DNA from: Ascidiimonas sp046199005
GTDB lineage: Bacteria; Bacteroidota; Bacteroidia; Flavobacteriales; Flavobacteriaceae
Assembly (NCBI GenBank): GCA_046199005.1
Contig: CP176050.1
Span: 3,720,001 to 3,784,000 of the forward strand
Direction of reading: 5' to 3'
DNA: 64,000 nucleotides
Shown here: positions 52,558 to 62,550 of the stretch, one piece after another
Numbering within the stretch: the first letter of the stretch is position 1
Layout of the letters: each line of letters begins with the position of its first letter
Program-made: the position numbers and the translations under genes
Notes under the pieces: model-generated
Databases searched by the model: none
What the model was told of the DNA's origin: nothing
The model's input: the letters and a program-made list of their open reading frames with translations, nothing else

Positions 52558-54576
52558 ATGAAATTACTGAATTATAAACTTTCCTATTTAGTTTCTGCCT
52601 TTATACTGGGGATTTTTGCGGGTTTCTATGCTTCTATACCCCTGAAGATGATTTACACAATTTTTATTTTCGGTATCGGCATGTTGATTTGGTTAAAAAT
52701 CAGAGCGGATAGAAGATTCCTCCAGAAACCGGGCTTTACTTTACTAGCTTATCTGATCTTCTTTGTTCTTGGTACTACCACAATGACAGTTCAATACGAT
52801 CGCAATTATGAAAGTCACTATACAAATCAAATAAAGGAAGATCATACACACCTTGTTTTTCTTCGTATTACAGAAACTCTGAAGTCCTCTAAAAAGTTTG
52901 ATCGATACCTGGGAGAACTCATTCAGTTGGACTCAGTACCGGCTTCAGGAAAAGTGCTTTTGAATCTCCAAAAAGATTCTACTCAAAAACTTCATGTAGA
53001 TGGTATTTATGTACTAAAGGATCGACTTCAGGAATTAAGAAAACCTCTTAATCCGGGACAATTTGATTACGCCTCCTACATGGCTAAAAAAGAAATTTAC
53101 CATCAAATATACACCTCTAGCTATTCGGTCATATTGGTTTCAAAATCAAATTCCTTACTGGGAATGGCACATCGGATACAACAAAAACTGGTTGAAAAAT
53201 TAGCGATACAGAACTTTGGTAATCAAGAACTGGCAATCATGACCGCATTACTTTTAGGAGATCGCGCTCATATTTCAGCTGAAACATACGCTGATTTCTC
53301 ATCTGCAGGAGTCATTCATATTTTGGCTATTTCAGGACTTCATATTGGCATCTTACTCATGATCTTGAATTTTTTATTGCGACCATTACATCGTTTTAAA
53401 AATGGCCGCATGTATAAATCTGTATTGATCATTTTATTATTATGGATTTTTGCACTTTTAACAGGGCTTTCTCCTTCCGTGGTAAGGTCGGTGACCATGT
53501 TTTCATTATTTGCATATGCACTTAACCGCAAAAAAATTACAAGCACCTACAATGTTTTATTTGCAAGCATGTTCTTTTTACTACTCTTCAACCCATTACT
53601 TATCTTTGACGTCGGTTTTCAGCTTAGTTACGCTGCAGTTTTTGCGATTCTCTGGATACAACCTCTTCTTTATGCCAAATGGCAACCGCAATACAAACTT
53701 ATTCGATACTTATGGTCACTTTTTACAGTTACCATTGCTGCACAATTGGGACTGTTACCCTTAAGCTTTTTTTATTTTCATCAATTTCCGGGATTATTTT
53801 TTATCTCTAACTTATTTATTATTCCCTTTCTTGGTTTCCTGTTATGTGCTGGCATTGTCGTGCTGATACTTTCGGTTTTTAATTCACTCCCTGATCTTTT
53901 TGCTGAGTTCTACAATAATCTTTTATGGTTGCTTCATACATTTGTTTCCTGGGTTGCGCAACAGGAGAGTTTTATTTTTAAACATATATTTTTCGACACG
54001 AAGATGCTAATTGCTTCTTACTTACTGCTATTTGCTTTCTTACTTCTCATTTCCAAACGCTCCAAAAAAAGAGTATTTATTTTAAGTACTTCCAGTGTTT
54101 GCCTATTATGCCTGATTTCGTGGAATAGCTATTATCAGCATAAAACAGACGCTCTCATTATTTTTAATCAGTACCGTGAAACGATCATCGCTCATCACCA
54201 AGGAGACACTTTAAGGATGTATAAGAACACTCAAGAAGCTTCTACCGAATCGTTTCTTTTAAAAAGTTACCGCAATAAGTATCCTTATCAAATGCTGGTA
54301 CATAATCAAATTCCTAAAAAGATCGATCACAAAAATCAACAGATTATTATTCTGGATACGCTACGCAAAAACATTCCATCTAATAGTATTATTTTACTCC
54401 GGAACTCTCCTAAAATCAATCTACAAAGGCTTATACAGGAAAGTCGGCCCAAAGTAATCATCGCAGATGGCAGCAACTATCCTAGTTTCAAAAAAAGATG
54501 GAAACATACGTGTACGAAAGAAAAACTCCCTTTTCATGATACTTATGAAAAGGGAGCTTATATGTTAATTCGTTAA
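52558..54576 (+). CDS. ComEC/Rec2-family DNA-uptake channel protein
   Basis: A 672-residue polytopic membrane protein. The N-terminal DUF4131-type region contains two or three helices and a soluble OB-like segment. The Competence domain begins at AIMTALLLGDRAHISAETYADFSSAGVIHILAISGLHIG, the best-conserved motif. Further helices follow to about residue 510. The C-terminal metallo-beta-lactamase domain is lacking; only a short soluble tail remains, as in many Bacteroidetes. It would carry single-stranded DNA across the inner membrane. The 3' end of the gene contains a terminator for the opposite strand. Confidence 0.88.
   Translation: MKLLNYKLSYLVSAFILGIFAGFYASIPLKMIYTIFIFGIGMLIWLKIRADRRFLQKPGFTLLAYLIFFVLGTTTMTVQYDRNYESHYTNQIKEDHTHLVFLRITETLKSSKKFDRYLGELIQLDSVPASGKVLLNLQKDSTQKLHVDGIYVLKDRLQELRKPLNPGQFDYASYMAKKEIYHQIYTSSYSVILVSKSNSLLGMAHRIQQKLVEKLAIQNFGNQELAIMTALLLGDRAHISAETYADFSSAGVIHILAISGLHIGILLMILNFLLRPLHRFKNGRMYKSVLIILLLWIFALLTGLSPSVVRSVTMFSLFAYALNRKKITSTYNVLFASMFFLLLFNPLLIFDVGFQLSYAAVFAILWIQPLLYAKWQPQYKLIRYLWSLFTVTIAAQLGLLPLSFFYFHQFPGLFFISNLFIIPFLGFLLCAGIVVLILSVFNSLPDLFAEFYNNLLWLLHTFVSWVAQQESFIFKHIFFDTKMLIASYLLLFAFLLLISKRSKKRVFILSTSSVCLLCLISWNSYYQHKTDALIIFNQYRETIIAHHQGDTLRMYKNTQEASTESFLLKSYRNKYPYQMLVHNQIPKKIDHKNQQIIILDTLRKNIPSNSIILLRNSPKINLQRLIQESRPKVIIADGSNYPSFKKRWKHTCTKEKLPFHDTYEKGAYMLIR
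54521..54556 (-). terminator. Minus-strand terminator of the POT operon, inside the comEC 3' end
   Basis: A perfect 12-bp stem CTCCCTTTTCAT / ATGAAAAGGGAG with a 7-nt loop. On the minus strand it is followed by TTTTTCTTTC. It lies 28 bp after the POT transporter stop and within the last 20 codons of comEC. On the plus strand there is no T-tract. Confidence 0.8.
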
Positions 54577-54583
54577 TTTCAAA

Positions 54584-56164
54584 TTAATGAATGCCGTGCA
54601 TCCATTTTCTAAGTAAGGGTACAACTAAAAGTAAAAGAATCGCCGCTGCCATAACTACCCCGACACCCCAAATGAGATAGGTGTCAGAGTATACCTCAAG
54701 TGTGACCGACGACGGGGTATTTTCATCTATCGCCTCAGATGTGGTTAGTTTACCTATGAATCCTGCAATTTTATTACCTAATGAAATTGATAGGAACCAT
54801 GCTCCCATAACGAATCCTACAATTTTCGTAGGAGATAATTTTGTAACCATTGAAAGTCCTACGGGTGACAAGGATAGCTCTCCGGTCGTATGAAGCAAAT
54901 ACATGACTGCAAGAAAAACAATTGAAATTAGACCTTCCTGATCCGCGAAAAATCGAGCTGCTAATACAATTACTCCAAAACCTAAAGCCAACTGGCTAAG
55001 CCCCAACACAAATTTCATCGGAGTACTAGGTTCTTTACCAGCCTTTCTAAGTTTGATCCAAATATAAGAAAATAATGGAGCCAATAACATAATAAATAAA
55101 GGATTCAAACTTTGAAAGATAGATGCAGGTATTTCGGTATCTCCTATCCAACGATCTACATTTTTATCTGCGAACAATGTTAATGATCCACCTGCCTGCT
55201 CAAAAAGTGCCCAAAATATTGCATGGAAGAAAAACAGCACTACCACTACCTGTAATCTTTGACCGTCTACTTTTTCCTTAACGGTAGAAGCATAATAAAG
55301 AAGGTATCCAATTATTAAAATAGAAATAATCAATAATAAGGTTGACATGAGTTCATCCAGATCTAAAATAGAGGCGCAAATCGGTATTGCAATTAAGGAA
55401 ATTATAATTATTGGAATATCAGGTTTGGCACCGAAAATTTTTAATTTTCCTTCCATAACTTCTTCGGGGGGAAGCCCCTTATCACCAAACCCTCTGGAAA
55501 AAAGCCAAAATGTGATCAGACCCAGTACCATTCCGATTCCTGCAATACCGAATCCATAATGCCAATTGATCTGTTGCCCAATATACCCACAGGTTAGAGT
55601 GGCGAGAAAAGAACCGATATTTACACCCATGTAAAAAATGGAAAATGCACCATCTTTACGAGGATCGTCCATCTCATAAAAGGTTCCTAAAAATGAGCTG
55701 ATATTTGGCTTAAAGAAAGCATTTCCTACGATAATCATGGCCAAGGCAGTAAAGAAAAAGGGTAAGTTTCCTTCAAGCCCCTTAATTCCTTGCAAGGCTA
55801 ATGTAAAGTGCCCGAGAGCCATTAATATTCCGCCCCATACAATGGTTTTTCGAAAGCCCAAGAAGCGATCTGCAACAAGCCCTCCCAATACCGGAAAAAG
55901 ATACACCATAGCCGTGTATGAACCGTAAATACCGTAGGCCTTTGTTTCAGCGATGTTTTGTGCAAGATCAATAAACATCACTTTAGTCATGTACAGTACG
56001 AGTAGTGCACGCATACCGTAATAGGAAAAGCGCTCCCACATCTCAGCAAAGAATAAAACAAAAAGAGCTTTTGGGTGTGTTTTTTTATTTGTGTAAATGA
56101 TAAAAGGAACCCAGAGTAGAACAAATATCCACCCAACGATCATTAACCATAAAGTAATATCCAT
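54584..56164 (-). CDS. POT-family peptide:H+ symporter (second copy)
   Basis: A 526-residue transporter with 12-14 transmembrane helices. The POT signatures are EMWERFSYYGMRALLVLY (about 41-58; ExxERFxYY) and FSIFYMGVNIGSFLATLTCGYIG. It imports di- and tripeptides with protons. It lies 19 bp downstream of a paralogous gene and after a dipeptidyl peptidase gene on the same strand. The two transporters differ in length and middle-loop sequences, so they may have different preferences. Confidence 0.93.
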   Translation of the reverse strand: MDITLWLMIVGWIFVLLWVPFIIYTNKKTHPKALFVLFFAEMWERFSYYGMRALLVLYMTKVMFIDLAQNIAETKAYGIYGSYTAMVYLFPVLGGLVADRFLGFRKTIVWGGILMALGHFTLALQGIKGLEGNLPFFFTALAMIIVGNAFFKPNISSFLGTFYEMDDPRKDGAFSIFYMGVNIGSFLATLTCGYIGQQINWHYGFGIAGIGMVLGLITFWLFSRGFGDKGLPPEEVMEGKLKIFGAKPDIPIIIISLIAIPICASILDLDELMSTLLLIISILIIGYLLYYASTVKEKVDGQRLQVVVVLFFFHAIFWALFEQAGGSLTLFADKNVDRWIGDTEIPASIFQSLNPLFIMLLAPLFSYIWIKLRKAGKEPSTPMKFVLGLSQLALGFGVIVLAARFFADQEGLISIVFLAVMYLLHTTGELSLSPVGLSMVTKLSPTKIVGFVMGAWFLSISLGNKIAGFIGKLTTSEAIDENTPSSVTLEVYSDTYLIWGVGVVMAAAILLLLVVPLLRKWMHGIH

Positions 56165-56183
56165 AATTTTTCTTTATCGAAAT

Positions 56184-57737
56184 TTAATTATCTGCAAGTT
56201 CAAAACCTTCTGTTTCTTCATCTGAAGTATCTTTACGAAGGTCTTCGGCTTTATGTGTTAGCCTTTTTAAAGGTTTTAAGAGTAATATTACGAGTAAGCC
56301 AAAAATGACGCAGAAAATGGTAATACCGGCAAAAATATTCAGTTCTCCTGTGTTAGTTGCAGACTCCCCTATAATTCCTGCTACTTTATTTCCAAGTCCG
56401 GTAGCAGCAAAATAAACCCCCATCATCAATGCCCCATATCTTACAGGAGCTAATTTTGTTATAAAGGAAAGAGCCACGGGAGAAGCACATAATTCGCCTA
56501 TAGTGTGAAATAAGTAAGCTAAAGCTAACCAATACATTGCGGACTTTCCTAAAGCCTCATATTGCATAGAAGCAAATACCATAAAAACAAAACCCAGTCC
56601 CATAATAATTACGCCGTTTGCCATCTTAAACAAAGAAGAAGCTTCACGACCTCTATACTTCCACCACATCCAAAAATTCGCTACTGGAACAGCAAAAACA
56701 ATAATATAAAAGGGATTGAAAAATTGAAATACAGCAGCTGGAATTTGATAGCCGAATAATACCCTGTCTGTTCGGTTATCAGCGTACAGGTTCATGAGAC
56801 CACCAGCCTGTTCGAAGGCTCCCCAAAATACTATTACAATTATAAACGAAAGCAATAAAACAATAAATCGATCCCGTTCTACCTTTGATTCTAAATCGTG
56901 GTAAATGGTAATCATAAATCCAACCACAATGGATAGAAACAGAAAAAAAACACCGTAGGCCCAATCTTTCATTATAGTCCAGTATATAGAAAATAAGGCT
57001 AAAACACCTGTAACCAAAGCCGGTACTCTAGTGGTGATCAAATTTTTAAATAAGGTAGAGATGGTTACATCTTCTGAATTTTCATCTTTTGATTGGGTTG
57101 GTTTGTTACCCACATGTTTTAAATACTTTTGACCACTCATATAAACTACCTGCCCTAATACCATCCCAACGGCTGCAAGACCAAATCCGGCATGCCAGCC
57201 ATACAAATCGGCAACGACAGCAACAACTAAACTTGCAAGCGCCGCCCCTACATTAATACCAATATAAAAAATGGAGAAACCTTTATCCCTTCTTTCATCT
57301 CCTTGGGCATAGAGTCCTCCTACAAGAGTAGATATGTTTGGTTTAAGCATACCAACACCGGAAACAATAAGACCCAATCCGCTATAGAATGCCCACATTT
57401 CTTCTATAGATAAGATACCGTGCCCCATTACCAACAAAACACCTCCGACCATTACGGCTCTTTTCTGACCAATAATTTTATCGGCAATAATCCCACCGGG
57501 AATAGAGGCTACGTAAACTAACATCGTATACCAACCATATAAGGCTAACGCTTCGGTATCCAGCCAACCTAATCCAGGATTTTCAGATCGAGTTTCCGCT
57601 GTAAGATACAGCACAAGTATTCCTCTCATTCCATAATAAGAGAAACGTTCCCACATTTCCGTTAAAAAAAGAATATAGAGTCCTACTGGATGTCCAAGAA
57701 ATTCCTTTTGATGAGCAGACTTGATTGCTTTTGACAT
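56184..57737 (-). CDS. POT-family peptide:H+ symporter (first copy)
   Basis: A 517-residue transporter with EMWERFSYYGMRGILVLY (about 27-44) and FSIFYIGINVGAALASLVVAVVA, the POT hallmarks. A charged loop (HVGNKPTQSKDENSEDVT) separates the two halves. It imports small peptides. It follows the dipeptidyl peptidase gene by 23 bp and is followed by the second copy, so peptides released outside or in the periplasm can be taken in. Confidence 0.93.
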   Translation of the reverse strand: MSKAIKSAHQKEFLGHPVGLYILFLTEMWERFSYYGMRGILVLYLTAETRSENPGLGWLDTEALALYGWYTMLVYVASIPGGIIADKIIGQKRAVMVGGVLLVMGHGILSIEEMWAFYSGLGLIVSGVGMLKPNISTLVGGLYAQGDERRDKGFSIFYIGINVGAALASLVVAVVADLYGWHAGFGLAAVGMVLGQVVYMSGQKYLKHVGNKPTQSKDENSEDVTISTLFKNLITTRVPALVTGVLALFSIYWTIMKDWAYGVFFLFLSIVVGFMITIYHDLESKVERDRFIVLLLSFIIVIVFWGAFEQAGGLMNLYADNRTDRVLFGYQIPAAVFQFFNPFYIIVFAVPVANFWMWWKYRGREASSLFKMANGVIIMGLGFVFMVFASMQYEALGKSAMYWLALAYLFHTIGELCASPVALSFITKLAPVRYGALMMGVYFAATGLGNKVAGIIGESATNTGELNIFAGITIFCVIFGLLVILLLKPLKRLTHKAEDLRKDTSDEETEGFELADN

Positions 57738-57760
57738 TATATAATTATTAAGTTAGGTTA

Positions 57761-59920
57761 TTAAAGGTTGCTTTTAATAAAATTGGTCATTTTTGTGTAT
57801 AACTGAAGTCTTGTTTTACCACCATATATTCCATGGTTCTTATCCGGATAGATCGCCCAGTCAAATTGTTTATTTGCCTGCACCAAAGCTTCTACCATTC
57901 TCATGGTATTCTGTACATGCACATTATCGTCTCCGGAGCCATGTACCAGGAGAAAAGCACCCTGCAATTTCTCTACATGGTTGATAGGAGAGTTTTCATC
58001 ATATCCGGAAGCATTCTCCTGCGGCGTTCTCATATAACGCTCTGTGTAAATCGTATCATAAAAACGCCAGCTGGTTACTGGTGCAACTGCAATTGCCATT
58101 TTAAAAATATCATTCCCTTTTAGCAAACAATTAGAAGACATAAAACCTCCGTAACTCCATCCCCAGATTCCGATTCTATTTTCATCTATATAAGACTTTT
58201 TTGCCAGCTCTCTTGCAGCCGCAATCTGGTCTTCTACCTCATATTTACCTAATTCCTTGTAGGTAACTTTTTTGAAGTCTGCACCTTTAAACCCGGTTCC
58301 TCTAGGATCTATACAAACTACCATGTACCCCTGTTGTGCCAGCATTTGATACCAATAATCATTAATGCCCGCCCAACGGTTCGCCACCTGTTGAGAACCC
58401 GGACCACTATACTGATACATAAACAGCGGGTATTTCTTCTCAGGATCAAAATCTTTCGGCTTGATCGTCCACATATTAAGTTCGTTCCCATTGATGGCAA
58501 TAGTAGAGAACTCTTTGGGCGATAACTCATAAGGTTTTAGCTTTTCTAAAAGAGCATTATTATTGACGATCTCTTTTAATTCCTTCCCGTCTTTCGAGCG
58601 GTGTAGCGTGTAGCGATACGGAGTGGAAACACTGGAATAGGTATTGATAAAGTAGGTATAATCTTCGCTAAAAACCGCTGAATTCGTTCCGATTTTTGGG
58701 GTGAGTAGCTTTTTACCTTTCCCATTGATCCCTATAGAATATACAGCTCGGTTAATTGAGCCTTGTTCGGTAGATTGATAATAAACACGTGCTGTTTTAG
58801 GACTAAATCCATAAAAATCGGTGACTTCCCAATCCCCCTTTGTGATCTGACGTATCAATTCTCCTTTCTTATCATAAAGGTAAATATGATTAAATCCATC
58901 TTTTTCACTCGTCCATAAAAAGCTATTGTCATTTAGAAAAGTAAGATTGTCAGTTACATCAATATAGGCATCGTCCGTTTCTTTATAGAGTTCAGTTACC
59001 GTGTTCTTTTTAGCGTCAAACAGCATCAATTTTAATTCGTTCTGATTACGATTGAGAACCTGAGCACTCAACTGATCTGGTTTGTTTGTCCATTTGATGC
59101 GAGGAATATAGTAGGCTTCTTGTAAATCTACCTTCGTGGTCTTCGAAAATGCTAAATCATACACATGCAGGGATACCAGTGAGTTTGCTTCACCCGCTTT
59201 TGGATATTTGAATACATGCTGTGTTTGGTACAAGCCAGAACCATACACATCCATAGAGAATTCAGGAACATTAGTTTCATCAAATCGAATAAACGCCAAA
59301 TGCGTTCCCGAACTGTTCCATTCAAATGCCCTTACGAAGCTGAATTCTTCTTCATAAACCCAATCTGTAACTCCGTTGATAATTTGATTTACCTGCCCGT
59401 CAAAGGTAACCTGAGCAGTCTTTCCTGTTATCAGGTCTTTTAAATAAATATTATTCTTGAAGACGTAGGCAACTTTTGATGCATCCGGAGAAAATAAAGG
59501 TTCCTGAATTTTATCTTCAGAAACCAATTGTACTTCCTTGCTATTTGTATCGTAAACATAATATTTTCCTAATCTTGAACGACGATATACCGGAGTTACA
59601 TCTGTAGCTAATAGTATCTTTGATTCGTCTTCACTAAATGTATAGGATGTAAAGGACGCTACTTCGGCCAAATTATCAGACGATACGATGGTAGCCACTT
59701 TTTCTAACGTTTCATAGTCATATTTGTCTACACTAGAAACGCCTGCTTCCGAATTAAGTACGGCATATTGTTTTCCATTCTTAAGTGAATTTAAAACATC
59801 CATCCCTTCGGTACGAAAAGCACCGCTCCATATTTCCTCTAAATTTAATTGTTGATCTTGAGCCTGAAGAACTGTACAAAGCCCTACAAAAAGAAAGGTA
59901 ACTGCTAAGAGTTTTCTCAT
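57761..59920 (-). CDS. Dipeptidyl peptidase IV-like S9 peptidase
   Basis: A 719-residue secreted protease with a signal peptide ending VLQAQ (about residue 20). An eight-bladed beta-propeller region (about 35-460) is followed by the alpha/beta-hydrolase catalytic domain. The double Glu of DPP-IV is in YEEEFSFVRAFEWNS. The nucleophile Ser is in GWSYGGFMS, Asp in HGSGDDNVH and His in DKNHGIYG. It removes X-Pro dipeptides from the N-terminus. First gene of an operon with two POT peptide transporters. Confidence 0.94.
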   Translation of the reverse strand: MRKLLAVTFLFVGLCTVLQAQDQQLNLEEIWSGAFRTEGMDVLNSLKNGKQYAVLNSEAGVSSVDKYDYETLEKVATIVSSDNLAEVASFTSYTFSEDESKILLATDVTPVYRRSRLGKYYVYDTNSKEVQLVSEDKIQEPLFSPDASKVAYVFKNNIYLKDLITGKTAQVTFDGQVNQIINGVTDWVYEEEFSFVRAFEWNSSGTHLAFIRFDETNVPEFSMDVYGSGLYQTQHVFKYPKAGEANSLVSLHVYDLAFSKTTKVDLQEAYYIPRIKWTNKPDQLSAQVLNRNQNELKLMLFDAKKNTVTELYKETDDAYIDVTDNLTFLNDNSFLWTSEKDGFNHIYLYDKKGELIRQITKGDWEVTDFYGFSPKTARVYYQSTEQGSINRAVYSIGINGKGKKLLTPKIGTNSAVFSEDYTYFINTYSSVSTPYRYTLHRSKDGKELKEIVNNNALLEKLKPYELSPKEFSTIAINGNELNMWTIKPKDFDPEKKYPLFMYQYSGPGSQQVANRWAGINDYWYQMLAQQGYMVVCIDPRGTGFKGADFKKVTYKELGKYEVEDQIAAARELAKKSYIDENRIGIWGWSYGGFMSSNCLLKGNDIFKMAIAVAPVTSWRFYDTIYTERYMRTPQENASGYDENSPINHVEKLQGAFLLVHGSGDDNVHVQNTMRMVEALVQANKQFDWAIYPDKNHGIYGGKTRLQLYTKMTNFIKSNL

Positions 59921-60061
59921 TCAAATTAGGAATTGATTAATAAACCGTCAAGTTTACTAATAATTTCACAAAAAAGTAAACTTTTTTCGTTAAACATAAG
60001 CGTATAGATCCTTACGCTTTAACAAAAATAGTGCCTGAAACTTTCAAGACTGCATATTTGT

Positions 60062-60069
60062 TATCTTTG
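60062..60069 (+). promoter_or_regulatory. -7 element for the HMG-CoA reductase operon
   Basis: TATCTTTG (TAnnTTTG), 25 bp before the ATG at 60095. No exact -33 element is seen. Confidence 0.5.
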
Positions 60070-60094
60070 CAACGCTTAAAAAATAGCTATATAA

Positions 60095-61417
60095 ATGAAT
60101 AAAGTTGTCGAAGGGTTTTCTAAGCTTTCCAAAGAACAAAAGATCGAATGGTTAACTGCCAACTATTTTCCTAATAATCCGGAAGCTGAAAATATCATAA
60201 AACAATACTGGAATTCTGATGAAAAATTACAGAAGCTTCATGACGAATTCATTGAAAATACGATTACCAATTACTATCTGCCACTGGGGATAGCGCCCAA
60301 CTTTCTTATCAACGATAACATCTATGTAATACCCATGGCTATCGAAGAGAGTTCTGTGATCGCAGCTGCGAGTAAAGCAGCGAAGTTTTGGAAATCAAGA
60401 GGAGGCTTTAAGGCGAATGTAGTTTCTACTGAAAAAATTGGACAGGTTCATTTCATGTTTGATGGTACTTCAGCTGAATTACGTTCTTTCTTTAATCAAA
60501 TAAAGCCCACCTTACTGAATTCGGTTAAAGACATCACTAAAAATATGGAGAGACGGGGTGGCGGACTTACAGAAATCCTGTTACAAGATAAAACGACATC
60601 GCTTGAAAATTACTTTCAGCTGCATTGTACCTTTGAAACGCTGGATGCTATGGGCGCCAATTTTATCAATTCCTGCCTGGAAACTTTGGCTAAGACTCTT
60701 GTAAAGCAGGCTCAGGCTCATTCTTTGTTCCTTGAAAAGCAAAGAAACCTGGAGGTGGTTATGAGCATTCTCTCGAATTACGTGCCCAATTGCCTGGTTA
60801 GAGCTGAAGTTAGTTGTCCTGTGGAAGAGCTCAATGAAGATGCCAATATTACTCCCGAAGATTTTGCCAAAAAATTTGTTCAGGCGATCGCCATCGCCAA
60901 GGCGGAACCCTTTAGAGCCGTTACGCATAATAAAGGTATTATGAATGGAATTGATGCCGTTGTACTTGCCACAGGAAACGATTTTAGAGCGATCGAAGCC
61001 TGTATTCATGCATACGCAGGTAGAAACGGAAGCTATTCCAGTCTTACAGATGCTGTGATAGAAAACGGGATCTTTACCTTTTCAATTGAAGTACCCATGG
61101 CGGTTGGTACGGTTGGCGGACTCACAAAATTGCATCCGCTGGTCAAACTATCACTTGAAATGCTTCACAACCCTTCGGCAGAAGAACTTATGCAGATCAT
61201 AGCGGTTGCAGGACTTGCTCAAAATTTTGGCGCCATTCGCTCTTTGATCACTACAGGAATTCAGAAAGGACATATGAAAATGCATTTATTGAACATCCTG
61301 AATCAACTTGGTGCTACGGAAGACGAAAAGACGTATTTCACCAATTATTTCAAAGATAAAACAGTAACGCATAATGAAGTTGTAACCGAATTTAATCGGA
61401 TACGCACAAATGCCTGA
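60095..61417 (+). CDS. mvaA: Class II hydroxymethylglutaryl-CoA reductase
   Basis: A 440-residue cytosolic enzyme of the bacterial class II type. The catalytic Glu lies in VIPMAIEESSVIAAASKAA, the DAMGANFINS motif binds NAD(P)H, NKGIMNGIDAVVLATGND carries the catalytic Asp, and GTVGGLTKLHP closes the active site. It converts between HMG-CoA and mevalonate. With the overlapping GHMP kinase it points to isoprenoid synthesis from mevalonate rather than degradation. The remaining mevalonate pathway genes are not in the window. Confidence 0.93.
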   Translation: MNKVVEGFSKLSKEQKIEWLTANYFPNNPEAENIIKQYWNSDEKLQKLHDEFIENTITNYYLPLGIAPNFLINDNIYVIPMAIEESSVIAAASKAAKFWKSRGGFKANVVSTEKIGQVHFMFDGTSAELRSFFNQIKPTLLNSVKDITKNMERRGGGLTEILLQDKTTSLENYFQLHCTFETLDAMGANFINSCLETLAKTLVKQAQAHSLFLEKQRNLEVVMSILSNYVPNCLVRAEVSCPVEELNEDANITPEDFAKKFVQAIAIAKAEPFRAVTHNKGIMNGIDAVVLATGNDFRAIEACIHAYAGRNGSYSSLTDAVIENGIFTFSIEVPMAVGTVGGLTKLHPLVKLSLEMLHNPSAEELMQIIAVAGLAQNFGAIRSLITTGIQKGHMKMHLLNILNQLGATEDEKTYFTNYFKDKTVTHNEVVTEFNRIRTNA

Positions 61418-62358
61418 TGACTACTTCTTTCTACAGCCACGGAAAACTACTGATCACCGGAGAATATGCGGTTCTGGACGGTGCCCTGTGCCTTGCATTG
61501 CCTACTAAAAAAGGACAATCGCTAGAGGTGGAAGATCATAGTGATGGAGATACACTTATTTGGACAAGTCTTGATCATGAGGGATCTGTCTGGTTTGAGA
61601 CGAAAATTGTTGTTGATGTGGCTTCTGCCAAGTTTTCAATCAGGACACCTGCTACAAAGCTACCAGAGACCACTCTAAAAAACGAAGAAACTCTTTTATC
61701 CATTCTGAGGGCTGCGGTAGAACTTAACCCTGCTTTTCTTCAAGAACTTAAAGGAAAAAAGGTGGTTACAAAACTGGAGTTTCCTGAAAACTGGGGACTC
61801 GGATCCTCTTCCACTTTTATAAATAATGTAGCACAATGGGCTCAGGTAGATGCATTTCAATTGTTGTGGCAAGGATTTTCAGGAAGCGGCTATGACATTG
61901 CATGTGCGCAAAATGATTCCCCCATTTTGTATTCGGTAAAAGACCTTAAACCTAAAATAATACCTATTACCTTCCATCCTCCATTTAAAACACAACTGTA
62001 TTTTGTGCACTTGAATCAGAAACAAAACAGCCGGGAAGGTATTTCACACTATAGATCTCGTGCATTTGACAGATCTAAATTAGTTGCTAAGGTTAGTAAG
62101 CTTACACAATCCATTCAAGTAGCGAGGAATCTTTCTGAGTTCGAAAAAATATTAAATGAACATGAGGAGACGCTTGGTGAGGCCCTTGGCCAGCTACCTG
62201 TAAAAAAACGTCTGTTTAAAGATTATTCTGGGGCAGTTAAAAGTCTTGGAGCCTGGGGAGGCGATTTCGTTCTAGTGACGGGGGATCAAGACTCCAAAAC
62301 TTATTTTGAGAATAAGGGATTCAAGACAATCATTGATTTTGACACTATGATTCTTTAA
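61417..62358 (+). CDS. GHMP kinase (GYDIA family, mevalonate-pathway type)
   Basis: A 313-residue kinase. The ATP-binding loop is WGLGSSSTFINNVA (P-x-x-x-G-L-G-S-S-S form), preceded by GKLLITGEYAVLDG at the start. GSGYDIACAQ gives the family its name. The C-terminal motif GAWGGDFVLVTG is the GHMP motif 3. It overlaps the HMG-CoA reductase by one base (ATGA). It probably phosphorylates mevalonate or phosphomevalonate; the exact step cannot be told from sequence. Confidence 0.88.
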   Translation: MTTSFYSHGKLLITGEYAVLDGALCLALPTKKGQSLEVEDHSDGDTLIWTSLDHEGSVWFETKIVVDVASAKFSIRTPATKLPETTLKNEETLLSILRAAVELNPAFLQELKGKKVVTKLEFPENWGLGSSSTFINNVAQWAQVDAFQLLWQGFSGSGYDIACAQNDSPILYSVKDLKPKIIPITFHPPFKTQLYFVHLNQKQNSREGISHYRSRAFDRSKLVAKVSKLTQSIQVARNLSEFEKILNEHEETLGEALGQLPVKKRLFKDYSGAVKSLGAWGGDFVLVTGDQDSKTYFENKGFKTIIDFDTMIL

Positions 62359-62401
62359 CTCCACAAGCCCGCTACCTATAAAAGTAAGGCAGTAAACTAC
62401 C

Positions 62402-62459
62402 TCGGGGCAAGCCCATGATGCATTTGTCTGAAACAAAACTTTAATTTCGAGGCAAACCC
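62402..62459 (+). repeat. Short direct repeat in intergenic DNA
   Basis: TCGGGGCAAGCCC (62402-62414) and TCGAGGCAAACCC (62447-62459) match at 11 of 13 positions, 45 bp apart. They lie in a GC-richer intergenic patch after the GHMP kinase gene. The role is unknown; it may be a relic of a dispersed repeat. Confidence 0.45.
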
Positions 62460-62490
62460 CGGGGTATTAGTCCCTTTGGAGGTGCCAATA

Positions 62491-62520
62491 AAAAACTCCT
62501 CTTTGCCAAGAGGAGTTTTT
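62491..62520. terminator. Bidirectional terminator between GHMP kinase and PPIase genes
   Basis: A perfect stem AAAAACTCCTCTT / AAGAGGAGTTTTT with a TGCC loop. It serves both convergent genes. Confidence 0.88.
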
Positions 62521-62550
62521 TATACTTTGTAATTCCTTTACTTTGGAAAT

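Noticed and set aside
62359..62490. Possible tRNA or small RNA after the GHMP kinase
   Set aside because: No cloverleaf could be folded by eye; only a direct repeat and the terminator are seen.
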